A stretch of 64,000 nt of DNA from contig OZ059895.1 of assembly GCA_964057225.1 (NCBI GenBank), positions 310,001 through 374,000 of the forward strand, given 5' to 3'. Below are positions 26,767-41,107 of this stretch, piece after piece. The position numbers and the translations under genes were made by a program. Within the stretch, counting starts at the first letter, position 1, and each line of letters begins with the position of its first letter. The notes beneath the pieces are model-generated. The model was not told the origin of the DNA. It saw nothing but the letters and a program-made list of their open reading frames with translations, and ran no database searches. This DNA comes from Auanema rhodensis (lineage: Eukaryota > Nematoda > Chromadorea > Rhabditida > Rhabditidae).

Positions 26767-29699
26767 TTCAAAATAATTTAGCAAAAAGTAGATGTTTTTA
26801 GATTCCTTTTTTTAAGGCAAAGACGATGGACAATGTTATTCAACGAAAAAATTAATTCTTCAGGGTGAAAAAAAAATTAATTCTTCAGGGTGAAAATCGA
26901 GGATATAAGTGTGAACTTATATCAGTTGATATCTCGGTGCATTTTTAAGCTAGCGCAAATTTGATAACACAGATCGACGCAGCTTAAAAATCCGCATCGA
27001 ATGCACTATACTACATTGAGAAACGCTTGATACAAAAATTAGTTATGATTGTTTGAAAAATGATGCATTAGTGTATGTTGAGTTTCCATGTACACTCAAC
27101 ATTGCTTCCAAAAACATTTTGACAAAAATTTTTTCGAAAAATTTCAAAATAATTTAGCAAAAAATTGATGTTTTTAGATTCCATTTTTCAAGGCAAAGAC
27201 GATAGGCAATGTTATTCAACGAAAAAATTAATTCTTCAGGGTGAAAATCGAGGATATAAGTGTGAACTTATATCAGTTGATATCTCGGTGCATTTTTAAG
27301 CTAGCGCAAATCTGATAACACAGATCGACGCAGCTTAAAAATCCGCATCGAATGCACTATACTACATTGAGAAACGCTTGATACAAAAATTAGTTATGAT
27401 TGTTTGAAAAATGATGCATTAGTGTATGTTGAGTTTCCATGTACACTCAACATTGCTTCCAAAAACATTTTGACAAAAATTTTTTCGAAAAATTTCAAAA
27501 TAATTTAGCAAAAAGTAGATGTTTTTAGATTCCTTTTTTTAAGGCAAAGACGATGGACAATGTTATTCAACGAAAAAATTAATTCTTCAGGGTGAAAAAA
27601 AAATTAATTCTTCAGGGTGAAAATCGAGGATATAAGTGTGAACTTATATCAGTTGATATCTCGGTGCATTTTTAAGCTAGCGCAAATTTGATAACACAGA
27701 TCGACGCAGCTTAAAAATCCGCATCGAATGCACTATACTACATTGAGAAACGCTTGATACAAAAATTAGTTATGATTGTTTGAAAAATGATGCATTAGTG
27801 TATGTTGAGTTTCCATGTACACTCAACATTGCTTCCAAAAACATTTTGACAAAAATTTTTTCGAAAAATTTCAAAATAATTTAGCAAAAAGTAGATGTTT
27901 TTAGATTCCTTTTTTTAAGGCAAAGACGATGGACAATGTTATTCAACGAAAAAATTAATTCTTCAGGGTGAAAAAAAAATTAATTCTTCAGGGTGAAAAT
28001 CGAGGATATAAGTGTGAACTTATATCAGTTGATATCTCGGTGCATTTTTAAGCTAGCGCAAATTTGATAACACAGATCGACGCAGCTTAAAAATCCGCAT
28101 CGAATGCACTATACTACATTGAGAAACGCTTGATACAAAAATTAGTTATGATTGTTTGAAAAATGATGCATTAGTGTATGTTGAGTTTCCATGTACACTC
28201 AACATTGCTTCCAAAAACATTTTGACAAAAATTTTTTCGAAAAATTTCAAAATAATTTAGCAAAAAATTGATGTTTTTAGATTCCATTCTTCAAGGCAAA
28301 GACGATAGGCAATGTTATTCAACGAAAAAATTAATTCTTCAGGGTGAAAATCGAGGATATAAGTGTGAACTTATATCAGTTGATATCTCGGTGCATTTTT
28401 AAGCTAGCGCAAATCTGATAACACAGATCGACGCAGCTTAAAAATCCGCATCGAATGCACTATACTACATTGAGAAACGCTTGATACAAAAATTAGTTAT
28501 GATTGTTTGAAAAATGATGCATTAGTGTATGTTGAGTTTCCATGTACACTCAACATTGCTTCCAAAAACATTTTGACAAAAATTTTTTCGAAAAATTTCA
28601 AAATAATTTAGCAAAAAGTAGATGTTTTTAGATTCCTTTTTTTAAGGCAAAGACGATGGACAATGTTATTCAACGAAAAAATTAATTCTTCAGGGTGAAA
28701 AAAAAATTAATTCTTCAGGGTGAAAATCGAGGATATAAGTGTGAACTTATATCAGTTGATATCTCGGTGCATTTTTAAGCTAGCGCAAATTTGATAACAC
28801 AGATCGACGCAGCTTAAAAATCCGCATCGAATGCACTATACTACATTGAGAAACGCTTGATACAAAAATTAGTTATGATTGTTTGAAAAATGATGCATTA
28901 GTGTATGTTGAGTTTCCATGTACACTCAACATTGCTTCCAAAAACATTTTGACAAAAATTTTTTCGAAAAATTTCAAAATAATTTAGCAAAAAATTGATG
29001 TTTTTAGATCCCATTTTTCAAGGCAAAGACGATAGGCAATGTTATTCAACGAAAAAATTAATTCTTCAGGGTGAAAATCGAGGATATAAGTGTGAACTTA
29101 TATCAGTTGATATCTCGGTGCATTTTTAAGCTAGCGCAAATCTGATAACACAGATCGACGCAGCTTAAAAATCCGCATCGAATGCACTATACTACATTGA
29201 GAAACGCTTGATACAAAAATTAGTTATGATTGTTTGAAAAATGATGCATTAGTGTATGTTGAGTTTCCATGTACACTCAACATTGCTTCCAAAAACATTT
29301 TGACAAAAATTTTTTCGAAAAATTTCAAAATAATTTAGCAAAAAGTAGATGTTTTTAGATTCCTTTTTTTAAGGCAAAGACGATGGACAATGTTATTCAA
29401 CGAAAAAATTAATTCTTCAGGGTGAAAAAAAAATTAATTCTTCAGGGTGAAAATCGAGGATATAAGTGTGAACTTATATCAGTTGATATCTCGGTGCATT
29501 TTCAAGCTAGCGCAAATCTGATAACACAGATCGACGCAGCTTAAAAATCCGCATCGAATGCACTATACTACATTGAGAAACGCTTGATACAAAAATTAGT
29601 TATGATTGTTTGAAAAATGATGCATTAGTGTATGTTGAGTTTCCATGTACACTCAACATTGCTTCCAAAAACATTTTGACAAAAATTTTTTCGAAAAAT
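26767..29699 (+). repeat. 3660-bp higher-order repeat, second copy
   Basis: Matches 23107-26039 unit by unit with identical total length (2933 bp). Markers are ccattcttcaag (near 28286) and gatccc (near 29008). The last unit reads ttttcaag and attgag. Confidence 0.8.
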
Positions 29700-32600
29700 T
29701 TCAAAATAATTTAGCAAAAAGTAGATGTTTTTAGATTCCTTTTTTTAAGGCAAAGACGATGGACAATGTTATTCAACGAAAAAATTAATTCTTCAGGGTG
29801 AAAAAAAAATTAATTCTTCAGGGTGAAAATCGAGGATATAAGTGTGAACTTATATCAGTTGATATCTCGGTGCATTTTTAAGCTAGCGCAAATTTGATAA
29901 CACAGATCGACGCAGCTTAAAAATCCGCATCGAATGCACTATACTACATTGAGAAACGCTTGATACAAAAATTAGTTATGATTGTTTGAAAAATGATGCA
30001 TTAGTGTATGTTGAGTTTCCATGTACACTCAACATTGCTTCCAAAAACATTTTGACAAAAATTTTTTCGAAAAATTTCAAAATAATTTAGCAAAAAGTAG
30101 ATGTTTTTAGATTCCTTTTTTTAAGGCAAAGACGATGGACAATGTTATTCAACGAAAAAATTAATTCTTCAGGGTGAAAAAAAAATTAATTCTTCAGGGT
30201 GAAAATCGAGGATATAAGTGTGAACTTATATCAGTTGATATCTCGGTGCATTTTTAAGCTAGCGCAAATTTGATAACACAGATCGACGCAGCTTAAAAAT
30301 CCGCATCGAATGCACTATACTACATTGAGAAACGCTTGATACAAAAATTAGTTATGATTGTTTGAAAAATGATGCATTAGTGTATGTTGAGTTTCCATGT
30401 ACACTCAACATTGCTTCCAAAAACATTTTGACAAAAATTTTTTCGAAAAATTTCAAAATAATTTAGCAAAAAATTGATGTTTTTAGATCCCATTTTTCAA
30501 GGCAAAGACGATAGGCAATGTTATTCAACGAAAAAATTAATTCTTCAGGGTGAAAATCGAGGATATAAGTGTGAACTTATATCAGTTGATATCTCGGTGC
30601 ATTTTTAAGCTAGCGCAAATCTGATAACACAGATCGACGCAGCTTAAAAATCCGCATCGAATGCACTATACTACATTGAGAAACGCTTGATACAAAAATT
30701 AGTTATGATTGTTTGAAAAATGATGCATTAGTGTATGTTGAGTTTCCATGTACACTCAACATTGCTTCCAAAAACATTTTGACAAAAATTTTTTCGAAAA
30801 ATTTCAAAATAATTTAGCAAAAAGTAGATGTTTTTAGATTCCTTTTTTTAAGGCAAAGACGATGGACAATGTTATTCAACGAAAAAATTAATTCTTCAGG
30901 GTGAAAAAAAAATTAATTCTTCAGGGTGAAAATCGAGGATATAAGTGTGAACTTATATCAGTTGATATCTCGGTGCATTTTCAAGCTAGCGCAAATCTGA
31001 TGACACAGATCGACGCAGCTTAAAAATCCGCATCGAATGCACTATACTACATCAAGAAACGCTTGATACAAAAATTAGTTATGATCGTTTGAAAAATGAT
31101 GCATTAGTGTATGTTGAGTTTCCATGTACACTCAACATTGCTTCCAAAAACATTTTGACAAAAATTTTTTCGAAAAATTTCAAAATAATTTAGCAAAAAG
31201 TAGATGTTTTTAGATTCCATTTTTCAAGGCAAAGACGATAGGCAATGTTATTCAACGAAAAAATTAATTCTTCAGGGTGAAAATCGAGGATATAAGTGTG
31301 AACTTATATCAGTTGATATCTCGGTGCATTTTTAAGCTAGCGCAAATCTGATAACACAGATCGACGCAGCTTAAAAATCCGCATCGAATGCACTATACTA
31401 CATTGAGAAACGCTTGATACAAAAATTAGTTATGATTGTTTGAAAAATGATGCATTAGTGTATGTTGAGTTTCCATGTACACTCAACATTGCTTCCAAAA
31501 ACATTTTGACAAAAATTTTTTCGAAAAATTTCAAAATAATTTAGCAAAAAGTAGATGTTTTTAGATTCCTTTTTTTAAGGCAAAGACGATGGACAATGTT
31601 ATTCAACGAAAAAATTAATTCTTCAGGGTGAAAATCGAGGATATAAGTGTGAACTTATATCAGTTGATATCTCGGTGCATTTTTAAGCTAGCGCAAATCT
31701 GATAACACAGATCGACGCAGCTTAAAAATCCGCATCGAATGCACTATACTACATCAAGAAACGCTTGATACAAAAATTAGTTATGATCGTTTGAAAAATG
31801 ATGCATTAGTGTATGTTGAGTTTCCATGTACACTCAACATTGCTTCCAAAAACATTTTGACAAAAATTTTTTCGAAAAATTTCAAAATAATTTAGCAAAA
31901 AGTAGATCTTTTTAGATTCCATTTTTCAAGGCAAAGACGATAGGCAATGTTATTCAACGAAAAAATTAATTCTTCAGGGTGAAAATCGAGGATATAAGTG
32001 TGAACTTATATCAGTTGATATCTCGGTGCATTTTTAAGCTAGCGCAAATCTGATAACACAGATCGACGCAGCTTAAAAATCCGCATCGAATGCACTATAC
32101 TACATTGAGAAACGCTTGATACAAAAATTAGTTATGATTGTTTGAAAAATGATGCATTAGTGTATGTTGAGTTTCCATGTACACTCAACATTGCTTCCAA
32201 AAACATTTTGACAAAAATTTTTTCGAAAAATTTCAAAATAATTTAGCAAAAAGTAGATGTTTTTAGATTCCTTTTTTTAAGGCAAAGACGATGGACAATG
32301 TTATTCAACGAAAAAATTGATTCTTCAGGGTGAAAATCGAGGATATAAGTGTGAACTTATATCAGTTGATATCTCGGTGCATTTTTAAGCTAGCGCAAAT
32401 TTGATAACACAGATCGACGCAGCTTAAAAATCCGCATCGAATGCACTATACTACATTGAGAAACGCTTGATACAAAAATTAGTTATGATTGTTTGAAAAA
32501 TGATGCATTAGTGTATGTTGAGTTTCCATGTACACTCAACATTGCTTCCAAAAACATTTTGACAAAAATTTTTTCGAAAAATTTCAAAATAATTTAGCAA

Positions 32601-34387
32601 AAAATTGATGTTTTTAGATTCCATTCTTCAAGGCAAAGACGATAGGCAATGTTATTCAACGAAAAAATTAATTCTTCAGGGTGAAAATCGAGGATATAAG
32701 TGTGAACTTATATCAGTTGATATCTCGGTGCATTTTTAAGCTAGCGCAAATCTGATAACACAGATCGACGCAGCTTAAAAATCCGCATCGAATGCACTAT
32801 ACTACATTGAGAAACGCTTGATACAAAAATTAGTTATGATTGTTTGAAAAATGATGCATTAGTGTATGTTGAGTTTCCATGTACACTCAACATTGCTTCC
32901 AAAAACATTTTGACAAAAATTTTTTCGAAAAATTTCAAAATAATTTAGCAAAAAGTAGATGTTTTTAGATTCCTTTTTTTAAGGCAAAGACGATGGACAA
33001 TGTTATTCAACGAAAAAATTAATTCTTCAGGGTGAAAAAAAAATTAATTCTTCAGGGTGAAAATCGAGGATATAAGTGTGAACTTATATCAGTTGATATC
33101 TCGGTGCATTTTTAAGCTAGCGCAAATTTGATAACACAGATCGACGCAGCTTAAAAATCCGCATCGAATGCACTATACTACATTGAGAAACGCTTGATAC
33201 AAAAATTAGTTATGATTGTTTGAAAAATGATGCATTAGTGTATGTTGAGTTTCCATGTACACTCAACATTGCTTCCAAAAACATTTTGACAAAAATTTTT
33301 TCGAAAAATTTCAAAATAATTTAGCAAAAAATTGATGTTTTTAGATTCCATTTTTCAAGGCAAAGACGATAGGCAATGTTATTCAACGAAAAAATTAATT
33401 CTTCAGGGTGAAAATCGAGGATATAAGTGTGAACTTATATCAGTTGATATCTCGGTGCATTTTTAAGCTAGCGCAAATCTGATAACACAGATCGACGCAG
33501 CTTAAAAATCCGCATCGAATGCACTATACTACATTGAGAAACGCTTGATACAAAAATTAGTTATGATTGTTTGAAAAATGATGCATTAGTGTATGTTGAG
33601 TTTCCATGTACACTCAACATTGCTTCCAAAAACATTTTGACAAAAATTTTTTCGAAAAATTTCAAAATAATTTAGCAAAAAGTAGATGTTTTTAGATTCC
33701 TTTTTTTAAGGCAAAGACGATGGACAATGTTATTCAACGAAAAAATTAATTCTTCAGGGTGAAAAAAAAATTAATTCTTCAGGGTGAAAATCGAGGATAT
33801 AAGTGTGAACTTATATCAGTTGATATCTCGGTGCATTTTCAAGCTAGCGCAAATCTGATAACACAGATCGACGCAGCTTAAAAATCCGCATCGAATGCAC
33901 TATACTACACTGAGAAACGCTTGATACAAAAATTAGTTATGATTGTTTGAAAAATGATGCATTAGTGTATGTTGAGTTTCCATGTACACTCAACATTGCT
34001 TCCAAAAACATTTTGACAAAAATTTTTTCGAAAAATTTCAAAATAATTTAGCAAAAAATAGATGTTTTTAGATTCCATTTTTTAAGGCAAAGACGATAGG
34101 CAATGTTATTCAACGAAAAAATTAATTCTTCAGGGTGAAAATCGAGGATATAAGTGTGAACTTATATCAGTTGATATCTCGGTGCATTTTTAAGCTAGCG
34201 CAAATCTGATAACACAGATCGACGCAGCTTAAAAATCCGCATCGAATGCACTATACTACATTGAGAAACGCTTGATACAAAAATTAGTTATGATTGTTTG
34301 AAAAATGATGCATTAGTGTATGTTGAGTTTCCATGTACACTCAACATTGCTTCCAAAAACATTTTGACAAAAATTTTTTCGAAAAAT

Positions 34388-36894
34388 TTCAAAATAATTT
34401 AGCAAAAAGTAGATGTTTTTAGATTCCTTTTTTTAAGGCAAAGACGATGGACAATGTTATTCAACGAAAAAATTAATTCTTCAGGGTGAAAAAAAAATTA
34501 ATTCTTCAGGGTGAAAATCGAGGATATAAGTGTGAACTTATATCAGTTGATATCTCGGTGCATTTTCAAGCTAGCGCAAATCTGATAACACAGATCGACG
34601 TAGCTTAAAAATCCGCATCGAATGCACTATACTACATTGAGAAACGCTTGATACAAAAATTAGTTATGATTGTTTGAAAAATGATGCATTAGTGTATGTT
34701 GAGTTTCCATGTACACTCAACATTGCTTCCAAAAACATTTTGACAAAAATTTTTTCGAAAAATTTCAAAATAATTTAGCAAAAAATAGATGTTTTTAGAT
34801 TCCATTTTTTAAGGCAAAGACGATAGGCAATGTTATTCAACGAAAAAATTAATTCTTCAGGGTGAAAATCGAGGATATAAGTGTGAACTTATATCAGTTG
34901 ATATCTCGGTGCATTTTTAAGCTAGCGCAAATCTGATAACACAGATCGACGCAGCTTAAAAATCCGCATCGAATGCACTATACTACATTGAGAAACGCTT
35001 GATACAAAAATTAGTTATGATTGTTTGAAAAATGATGCATTAGTGTATGTTGAGTTTCCATGTACACTCAACATTGCTTCCAAAAACATTTTGACAAAAA
35101 TTTTTTCGAAAAATTTCAAAATAATTTAGCAAAAAAATTGATGTTTTTAGATTCCATTTTTCAAGGCAAAGACGATAGGCAATGTTATTCAACGAAAAAA
35201 TTAATTCTTCAGGGTGAAAATCGAGGATATAAGTGTGAACTTATATCAGTTGATATCTCGGTGCATTTTTAAGCTAGCGCAAATCTGATAACACAGATCG
35301 ACGCAGCTTAAAAATCCGCATCGAATGCACTATACTACATTGAGAAACGCTTGATACAAAAATTAGTTATGATTGTTTGAAAAATGATGCATTAGTGTAT
35401 GTTGAGTTTCCATGTACACTCAACATTGCTTCCAAAAACATTTTGACAAAAATTTTTTCGAAAAATTTCAAAATAATTTAGCAAAAAGTAGATGTTTTTA
35501 GATTCCTTTTTTTAAGGCAAAGACGATGGACAATGTTATTCAACGAAAAAATTAATTCTTCAGGGTGAAAAAAAAATTAATTCTTCAGGGTGAAAATCGA
35601 GGATATAAGTGTAAACTTATATCAGTTGATATCTCGGTGCATTTTTAAGCTAGCGCGAATCTGATAACACAGATCGACGCAGCTTAAAAATCCGCATCGA
35701 ATGCACTATACTACATTGAGAAACGCTTGATACAAAAATTAGTTATGATTGTTTGAAAAATGATGCATTAGTGTATGTTGAGTTTCCATGTACACTCAAC
35801 ATTGCTTCCAAAAACATTTTGACAAAAATTTTTTTCGAAAAATTTCAAAATAATTTAGCAAAAAGTAGATGTTTTTAGATTCCTTTTTTCAAGGCAAAGA
35901 CGATGGACAATGTTATTCAACGAAAAAATTAATTCTTCAGGGTGAAAATCGAGGATATAAGTATGAACTTATATCAGTTGATATCTCGGTGCATTTTAAG
36001 CTAGCGCAAATCTGATAACACAGATCGACGCAGCTTAAAAATCCGCATCGAATGCACTATACTACATTGAGAAACGCTTGATACAAAAATTAGTTATGAT
36101 TGTTTGAAAAATGATGCATTATGTATGTTGAGTTTCCATGTACACTCAACATTGCTTCCAAAAACATTTTGACAAAAATTTTTTCGAAAAATTTCAAAAT
36201 AATTTAGCAAAAAGTAGATGTTTTTAGATTCCTTTTTTTAAGGCAAAGACGATGGACAATGATATTCAACGAAAAAATTAATTCTTCAGGGTGAAAATCG
36301 AGGATATAAGTGTGAACTTATATCAGTTGATATCTCGGTGCATTTTCAAGCTAGCGCAAATCTGATAACACAGATCGACGCAGCTTAAAAATCCGCATCG
36401 AATGCACTATACTACATTGAGAAACGCTTGATACAAAAATTAGTTATGATTGTTTGAAAAATGATGCATTAGTGTATGTTGAGTTTCCATGTACACTCAA
36501 CATTGCTTCCAAAAACATTTTGACAAAAATTTTTTCGAAAAATTTCAAAATAATTTAGCAAAAAGTAGATGTTTTTAGATTCCATTTTTCAAGGCAAAGA
36601 CGATAGGCAATGTTATTCAACGAAAAAATTAATTCTTCAGGGTGAAAATCGAGGATATAAGTGTGAACTTATATCAGTTGATATCTCGGTGCATTTTTAA
36701 GCTAGCGCAAATCTGATAACACAGATCGACGCAGCTTAAAAATCCGCATCGAATGCACTATACTACATTGAGAAACGCTTGATACAAAAATTAGTTATGA
36801 TTGTTTGAAAAATGATGCATTAGTGTATGTTGAGTTTCCATGTACACTCAACATTGCTTCCAAAAACATTTTGACAAAAATTTTTTCGAAAAAT
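34388..36894 (+). repeat. Long-range direct duplication, left copy (partner near 46774-49017)
   Basis: Rare markers occur in the same order 12386 bp downstream: seven A before ttgatg (unit 35115, partner 47501), gtaaac plus gcgcgaat (unit 35467, partner 47853), and gatatt plus ttttcaag (unit 36193, partner 48579). The unit at 35844 has one extra T and one missing T relative to the consensus. gcattatg, which lacks one g, is at about 36117 here and 48503 in the partner. This indicates a segmental duplication inside the array. Confidence 0.8.
35115..35466 (+). repeat. 352-bp variant monomer with extra A (opens a spurious 70-codon frame)
   Basis: The A-run before ttgatg has seven A instead of six. 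This shifts the frame past the usual stop and creates an open frame at 35060-35272 that starts in the preceding unit. The same variant is at 36895 and 47501, and inverted near 50730. The peptide has no recognisable domain and no upstream regulatory context, and it is absent from the other roughly 175 units. I treat it as non-coding. Confidence 0.85.
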
Positions 36895-37597
36895 TTCAAA
36901 ATAATTTAGCAAAAAAATTGATGTTTTTAGATTCCATTTTTCAAGGCAAAGACGATGGACAATGTTATTCAACGAAAAAATTATTCCTTCAGGGTGAAAA
37001 TCGAGGATATAAGTGTGAACTTATATCAGTTGATATCTCGGTGCATTTTTAAGCTAGCGCAAATCTGATAACACAGATCGACGCAGCTCAAAAATCCGCA
37101 TCGAATGCACTATACTACATCAAGAAACGCTTGATACAAAAATTAGTTATGATCGTTTGAAAAATGATGCATTAGTGTATGTTGAGTTTCCATGTACACT
37201 CAACATTGCTTCCAAAAACATTTTGACAAAAATTTTTTCGAAAAATTTCAAAATAATTTAGCAAAAAGTAGATGTTTTTAGATTCCATTTTTCAAGGCAA
37301 AGACGATAGGCAATGTTATTCAACGAAAAAATTAATTCTTCAGGGTGAAAATCGAGGATATAAGTGTGAACTTATATCAGTTGATATCTCGGTGCATTTT
37401 TAAGCTAGCGCAAATCTGATAACACAGATCGACGCAGCTTAAAAATCCGCATCGAATGCACTATACTACATTGAGAAACGCTTGATACAAAAATTAGTTA
37501 TGATTGTTTGAAAAATGATGCATTAGTGTATGTTGAGTTTCCATGTACACTCAACATTGCTTCCAAAAACATTTTGACAAAAATTTTTTCGAAAAAT

Positions 37598-40500
37598 TTC
37601 AAAATAATTTAGCAAAAAGTAGATGTTTTTAGATTCCTTTTTTTAAGGCAAAGACGATGGACAATGTTATTCAACGAAAAAATTAATTCTTCAGGGTGAA
37701 AATCGAGGATATAAGTGTGAACTTATATCAGTTGATATCTCGGTGCATTTTTAAGCTAGCGCAAATCTGATAACACAGATCGACGCAGCTTAAAAATCCG
37801 CATCGAATGCACTATACTACATCAAGAAACGCTTGATACAAAAATTAGTTATGATCGTTTGAAAAATGATGCATTAGTGTATGTTGAGTTTCCATGTACA
37901 CTCAACATTGCTTCCAAAAACATTTTGACAAAAATTTTTTCGAAAAATTTCAAAATAATTTAGCAAAAAGTAGATGTTTTTAGATTTCTTTTTTCAAGGC
38001 AAAGACGATAGGCAATGTTATTCAACGAAAAAATTAATTCTTCAGGGTGAAAATCGAGGATATAAGTGTGAACTTATATCAGTTGATATCTCGGTGCATT
38101 TTTAAGCTAGCGCAAATCTGATAACACAGATCGACGCAGCTTAAAAATCCGCATCGAATGCACTATACTACATTGAGAAACGCTTGATACAAAAATTAGT
38201 TATGATTGTTTGAAAAATGATGCATTAGTGTATGTTGAGTTTCCATGTACACTCAACATTGCTTCCAAAAACATTTTGACAAAAATTTTTTCGAAAAATT
38301 TCAAAATAATTTAGCAAAAAGTAGATGTTTTTAGATTCCTTTTTTTAAGGCAAAGACGATGGACAATGTTATTCAACGAAAAAATTAATTCTTCAGGGTG
38401 AAAATCGAGGATATAAGTGTGAACTTATATCAGTTGATATCTCGGTGCATTTTTAAGCTAGCGCAAATCTGATAACACAGATCGACGCAGCTTAAAAATC
38501 CGCATCGAATGCACTATACTACATCAAGAAACGCTTGATACAAAAATTAGTTATGATCGTTTGAAAAATGATGCATTAGTGTATGTTGAGTTTCCATGTA
38601 CACTCAACATTGCTTCCAAAAACATTTTGACAAAAATTTTTTCGAAAAATTTCAAAATATTTTAGCAAAAAGTAGATGTTTTTAGATTCCATTTTTCAAG
38701 GCAAAGACGATAGGCAATGTTATTCAACGAAAAAATTAATTCTTCAGGGTGAAAATCGAGGATATAAGTGTGAACTTATATCAGTTGATATCTCGGTGCA
38801 TTTTTAAGCTAGCGCAAATCTGATAACACAGATCGACGCAGCTTAAAAATCCGCATCGAATGCACTATACTACATCAAGAAACGCTTGATACAAAAATTA
38901 GTTATGATCGTTTGAAAAATGATGCATTAGTGTATGTTGAGTTTCCATGTACACTCAACATTGCTTCCAAAAACATTTTGACAAAAATTTTTTCGAAAAA
39001 TTTCAAAATAATTTAGCAAAAAGTAGATGTTTTTAGATTCCATTTTTCAAGGCAAAGACGATAGGCAATGTTATTCAACGAAAAAATTAATTCTTCAGGG
39101 TGAAAATCGAGGATATAAGTGTGAACTTATATCAGTTGATATCTCGGTGCATTTTTAAGCTAGCGCAAATCTGATAACACAGATCGACGCAGCTTAAAAG
39201 TCCGCATCGAATGCACTATACTACATTGAGAAACGCTTGATACAAAAATTAGTTATGATTGTTTGAAAAATGATGCATTAGTGTATGTTGAGTTTCCATG
39301 TACACTCAACATTGCTTCCAAAAACATTTTGACAAAAATTTTTTCGAAAAATTTCAAAATAATTTAGCAAAAAGTAGGTGTTTTTAGATTCCTTTTTTTA
39401 AGGCAAAGACGATGGACAATGTTATTCAACGAAAAAATTAATTCTTCAGGGTGAAAATCGAGGATATAAGTGTGAACTTATATCAGTTGATATCTCGGTG
39501 CATTTTTAAGCTAGCGCAAATCTGATAACACAGATCGACGCAGCTTAAAAATCCGCATCGAATGCACTATACTACATCAAGAAACGCTTGATACAAAAAT
39601 TAGTTATGATCGTTTGAAAAATGATGCATTAGTGTATGTTGAGTTTCCATGTACACTCAACATTGCTTCCAAAAACATTTTGACAAAAATTTTTTCGAAA
39701 AATTTCAAAATAATTTAGCAAAAAGTAGATGTTTTTAGATTCCATTTTTCAAGGCAAAGACGATAGGCAATGTTATTCAACGAAAAAATTAATTCTTCAG
39801 GGTGAAAATCGAGGATATAAGTGTGAACTTATATCAGTTGATATCTCGGTGCATTTTTAAGCTAGCGCAAATCTGATAACACAGATCGACGCAGCTTAAA
39901 AATGAGCATCGAATGCACTATACTACATTGAGAAACGCTTGATACAAAAATTAGTTATGATCGTTTGAAAAATGATGCATTAGTGTATGTTGAGTTTCCA
40001 TGTACACACAACATTGCTTCCAAAAACATTTTGACAAAAACTTTTTCGAAAAATTTCAAAATAATTTAGCAAAAAGTAGATGTTTTTAGATTCTTTTTTT
40101 TAAGGCAAAGACGATGGACAATGTTATTCAACGAAAAAATTAATTCTTCAGGGTGAAAATCGAGGATATAAGTGTGAACTTATATCAGTTGATATCTCGG
40201 TGCATTTTTAAGCTAGCGCAAATCTGATAACACAGATCGACGCAGCTTAAAAATCCGCATCGAATGCACTATACTACATTGAGAAACGCTTGATACAAAA
40301 ATTAGTTATGATTGTTTGAAAAATGATGCATTAGTGTATGTTGAGTTTCCATGTACACTCAACATTGCTTCCAAAAACATTTTGACAAAAATTTTTTCGA
40401 AAAATTTCAAAATAATTTAGCAAAAAGTAGATGTTTTTAGATTACATTTTTCAAGGCAAAGACGATAGGCAATGTTATTCAACGAAAAAATTAATTCTTC

Positions 40501-40756
40501 AGGGTGAAAATCGAGGATATAAGTGTGAACTTATATCAGTTCATATCTCGGTGCATTTTTAAGCTAGCGCAAATCTGATAACACAGATCGACGCAGCTTA
40601 AAAGTCCGCATCGAATGCACTATACTACATTGAGAAACGCTTGATACAAAAATTAGTTATGATTGTTTGAAAAATGATGCATTAGTGTATGTTGAGTTTC
40701 CATGTACACTCAACATTGCTTCCAAAAACATTTTGACAAAAATTTTTTCGAAAAAT
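37598..40756 (+). repeat. 3510-bp (10-mer) higher-order repeat, first copy
   Basis: Nine consecutive units match 41108-44266. Markers at exactly 3510-bp spacing are ttcaaaatat at 38651 and 42161, gtaggtg near 39376 and 42886, tgagcat near 39903 and 43413, gattaca near 40440 and 43950, and the private gttcatatc near 40540 and 44050. The only difference I noticed is gatttctttt here against gatttcattt in the first shared gataggc unit. Confidence 0.9.
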
Positions 40757-41107
40757 TTCAAAATAATTTAGCAAAAAGTAGATGTTTTTAGATTCCTTTT
40801 TTTAAGGCAAAGACGATGGACAATGTTATTCAACGAAAAAATTAATTCTTCAGGGTGAAAATCGAGGATATAAGTGTGAACTTATATCAGTTGATATCTC
40901 GGTGCATTTTTAAGCTAGCGCAAATCTGATAACACAGATCGACGCAGCTTAAAAATCCGCATCGAATGCACTATACTACATTGAGAAACGCTTGATACAA
41001 AAATTAGTTATGATTGTTTGAAAAATGATGCATTAGTGTATGTTGAGTTTCCATGTACACTCAACATTGCTTCCAAAAACATTTTGACAAAAATTTTTTC
41101 GAAAAAT

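Larger units (their letters stand above)
22405..35843 (+). repeat. Satellite array, subfamily C: 351- and 376-bp units
   Basis: Here ccttttttta/gatggac units usually carry a 25-bp tandem duplication and measure 376 bp, with starts at 23107, 23834, 24210, 24937, 25664, 26391, 26767, 27494, 27870, 28597, 29324, 29700, 30076, 30803, 32934, 33661 and 34388. The unit at 35467 measures 377 bp. They are interleaved with 351-bp gataggc units, many with attgatg or atagatg instead of gtagatg. Many 376-bp units have ttgataac for ctgataac, or ttttcaag for tttttaag. About 31179-32933 lacks the duplication. Confidence 0.93.

Noticed and set aside
35060-35272. 70-codon open frame, also at 36840-37052, 47446-47658 and inverted at 50596-50808
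   Set aside because: Opened by one extra A in a variant monomer; it spans a monomer junction, has no domain or start context, and all other units have stops. The repeated copies are explained by array duplication.
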